DNA from: JAHJRJ01 sp037443685
Lineage (GTDB): Bacteria; Bacteroidota; Ignavibacteria; UBA10030; BY39
DNA: 23,230 nt
Direction: 5' to 3'
Assembly (NCBI GenBank): GCA_037443685.1
Contig: JBBINX010000030.1
Span: forward strand, 1 to 23,230
This document shows, piece after piece, positions 22,534-23,230 of the stretch. The position numbers and the translations under genes were made by a program. How positions within the stretch are numbered: position 1 is the stretch's first letter; each line of letters begins with the position of its first letter. The notes under the pieces were generated by a model, which was given only the letters and a program-made list of their open reading frames with translations, made no database searches and had not been told where the DNA came from.

Positions 22534-23230
22534 TTACTTCAAGAGAAGCACTTTTCGGACTTGTGTGAATGATTTTGTCGGATCGGATAAGTTAGTAGCT
22601 TCTAATTGATAGAAATACGCTCCACTTACTAGTCCGCGTGCGTTCCAATCAACCGATTTGTAACCAACAGATTCAACACCATTCACTAATGTTGCAACAA
22701 CTTGACCGAGTAAATTGTATATTCTCAAAGTAACTTTGCTTTCGAAAGGTAGTTGATATTCAATTTTTGTTGTAGGGTTGAATGGATTTGGATAATTCTG
22801 GTCGAGATAATACGATTGAGGCGGACCCGATATATCCTTCACTCTTGTTAGCAATGGTGCATCTGAATTAGTTAAAACAATCGCTGTAGTTCCACCCGTA
22901 GGATTGATAGTGTTAGCACCACTTGGCCAAATACCGTCTGCATCAGTTGCGAAAGAAACTATTTGTCCAGTAATTAATGACCTACGCTCTACACGGCGGA
23001 TTCCGTTAGGTAACAGATTAGGTAAGACTACACCGTATGCTCCGTCAACTCCATTAACGTTATTGGCATAGAACGCACTATAATTATTAGTCGTCGTGTT
23101 ATCAGTTCCGTCACTTTCGATGAAAGATGCCGATATGGGTCTTCCGCTTCCGGCAACGTTATCGTACAACAACACAAAATCTTTTGGAGCTGCTGAACTT
23201 AAACCGTACAATCCCGTTCCAGTGCTATCG
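22534..23230 (-). CDS. C-terminal part of a secreted T9SS cargo protein (5' end outside window)
   Basis: The frame is open from the window edge at 23230 to the TAA at 22534, so only the last 231 residues or so are seen. A TTG at 23211 could look like a start, but the frame continues upstream of it (DSTGTG), so this is a truncated view. The visible N-terminal part is a beta-rich, Asn/Gly/Thr-rich domain of unknown kind, possibly lamin-tail-like. Then comes a linker (RVKDISGPPQSYYLDQ), the sorting motif NYPNPFNPTTKIEYQL, the IYNLLGQVVATLV strand and the ending VRKVLLLK, all typical of T9SS type A domains. It lies upstream of the subtilisin gene in the same orientation; the repeat between them makes a shared transcript uncertain. 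Confidence 0.9.
   Translation of the reverse strand, partial: DSTGTGLYGLSSAAPKDFVLLYDNVAGSGRPISASFIESDGTDNTTTNNYSAFYANNVNGVDGAYGVVLPNLLPNGIRRVERRSLITGQIVSFATDADGIWPSGANTINPTGGTTAIVLTNSDAPLLTRVKDISGPPQSYYLDQNYPNPFNPTTKIEYQLPFESKVTLRIYNLLGQVVATLVNGVESVGYKSVDWNARGLVSGAYFYQLEATNLSDPTKSFTQVRKVLLLK

Noticed and set aside
23212..23230. TTG at 23211 as start of the last gene
   Set aside because: The frame stays open to the window edge and there is no signal peptide, so the gene is simply cut off.

Overview
The window looks like a chromosomal piece of an AT-rich member of the Bacteroidota/Chlorobiota/Ignavibacteriota lineage. The main reasons are three proteins with C-terminal sorting domains of the type IX secretion system (T9SS), two of them with the YPNPFNP form, two PorV/PorQ-like outer-membrane barrels, several promoter-like sequences of the form TTG-N20/21-TAnnTTT, and a general lack of strong Shine-Dalgarno sites. 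Ignavibacteria is my best guess, from overall resemblance and not from a search.

Region 1 (1-6551, minus strand) reads in transcription order udk (uridine kinase), an M16 zinc peptidase, a class I aminotransferase, then nuoG, nuoH and nuoI of respiratory complex I. Gaps are short (66, 14, 30, 4 and 2 nt). nuoE and nuoF are not in front of nuoG, and NuoG is short (559 aa). Complex I subunits probably continue beyond base 1.

Region 2 (6552-7761) has a membrane GT2 glycosyltransferase transcribed away from udk and ending in a strong intrinsic terminator. Region 3 (7797-9988, minus) is a two-gene unit: a polytopic membrane protein followed by a bacterial enhancer-binding-protein-like AAA+/Fis-HTH regulator. 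The regulator has lost the GAFTGA loop and the arginine fingers, so it is probably not a conventional sigma-54 activator.

Region 4 (9989-10580) holds a small secreted protein made of three 15-residue Pro/Arg-rich tandem repeats, with its own promoter candidate and terminator. Region 5 (10630-15883, plus) is a run of envelope genes: a site-2 (M50) protease, a lipoprotein with two Ig-like modules, a six-Asp-box propeller protein with a T9SS-type tail, and two PorV/PorQ-like barrels. From the lipoprotein onward the genes are tightly packed, and four of the five use TTG or GTG starts.

Region 6 (16061-19148, minus) is a complete squalene-synthesis operon, hpnC-hpnD-hpnE, with overlapping genes. 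Next comes a tRNA-Met(CAU) with its own promoter and terminator (19172-19329). Region 7 (19556-23230, minus) holds two T9SS cargo genes: a 929-aa subtilisin-like protease and the C-terminal part of another secreted protein that runs off the window. A GC-rich composite repeat lies between them.

The most novel-looking items are the degenerate AAA+ regulator with its membrane partner, the 15-aa-repeat secreted peptide, and the lipoprotein/propeller/two-barrel module, which may be a dedicated T9SS export or surface-assembly unit.
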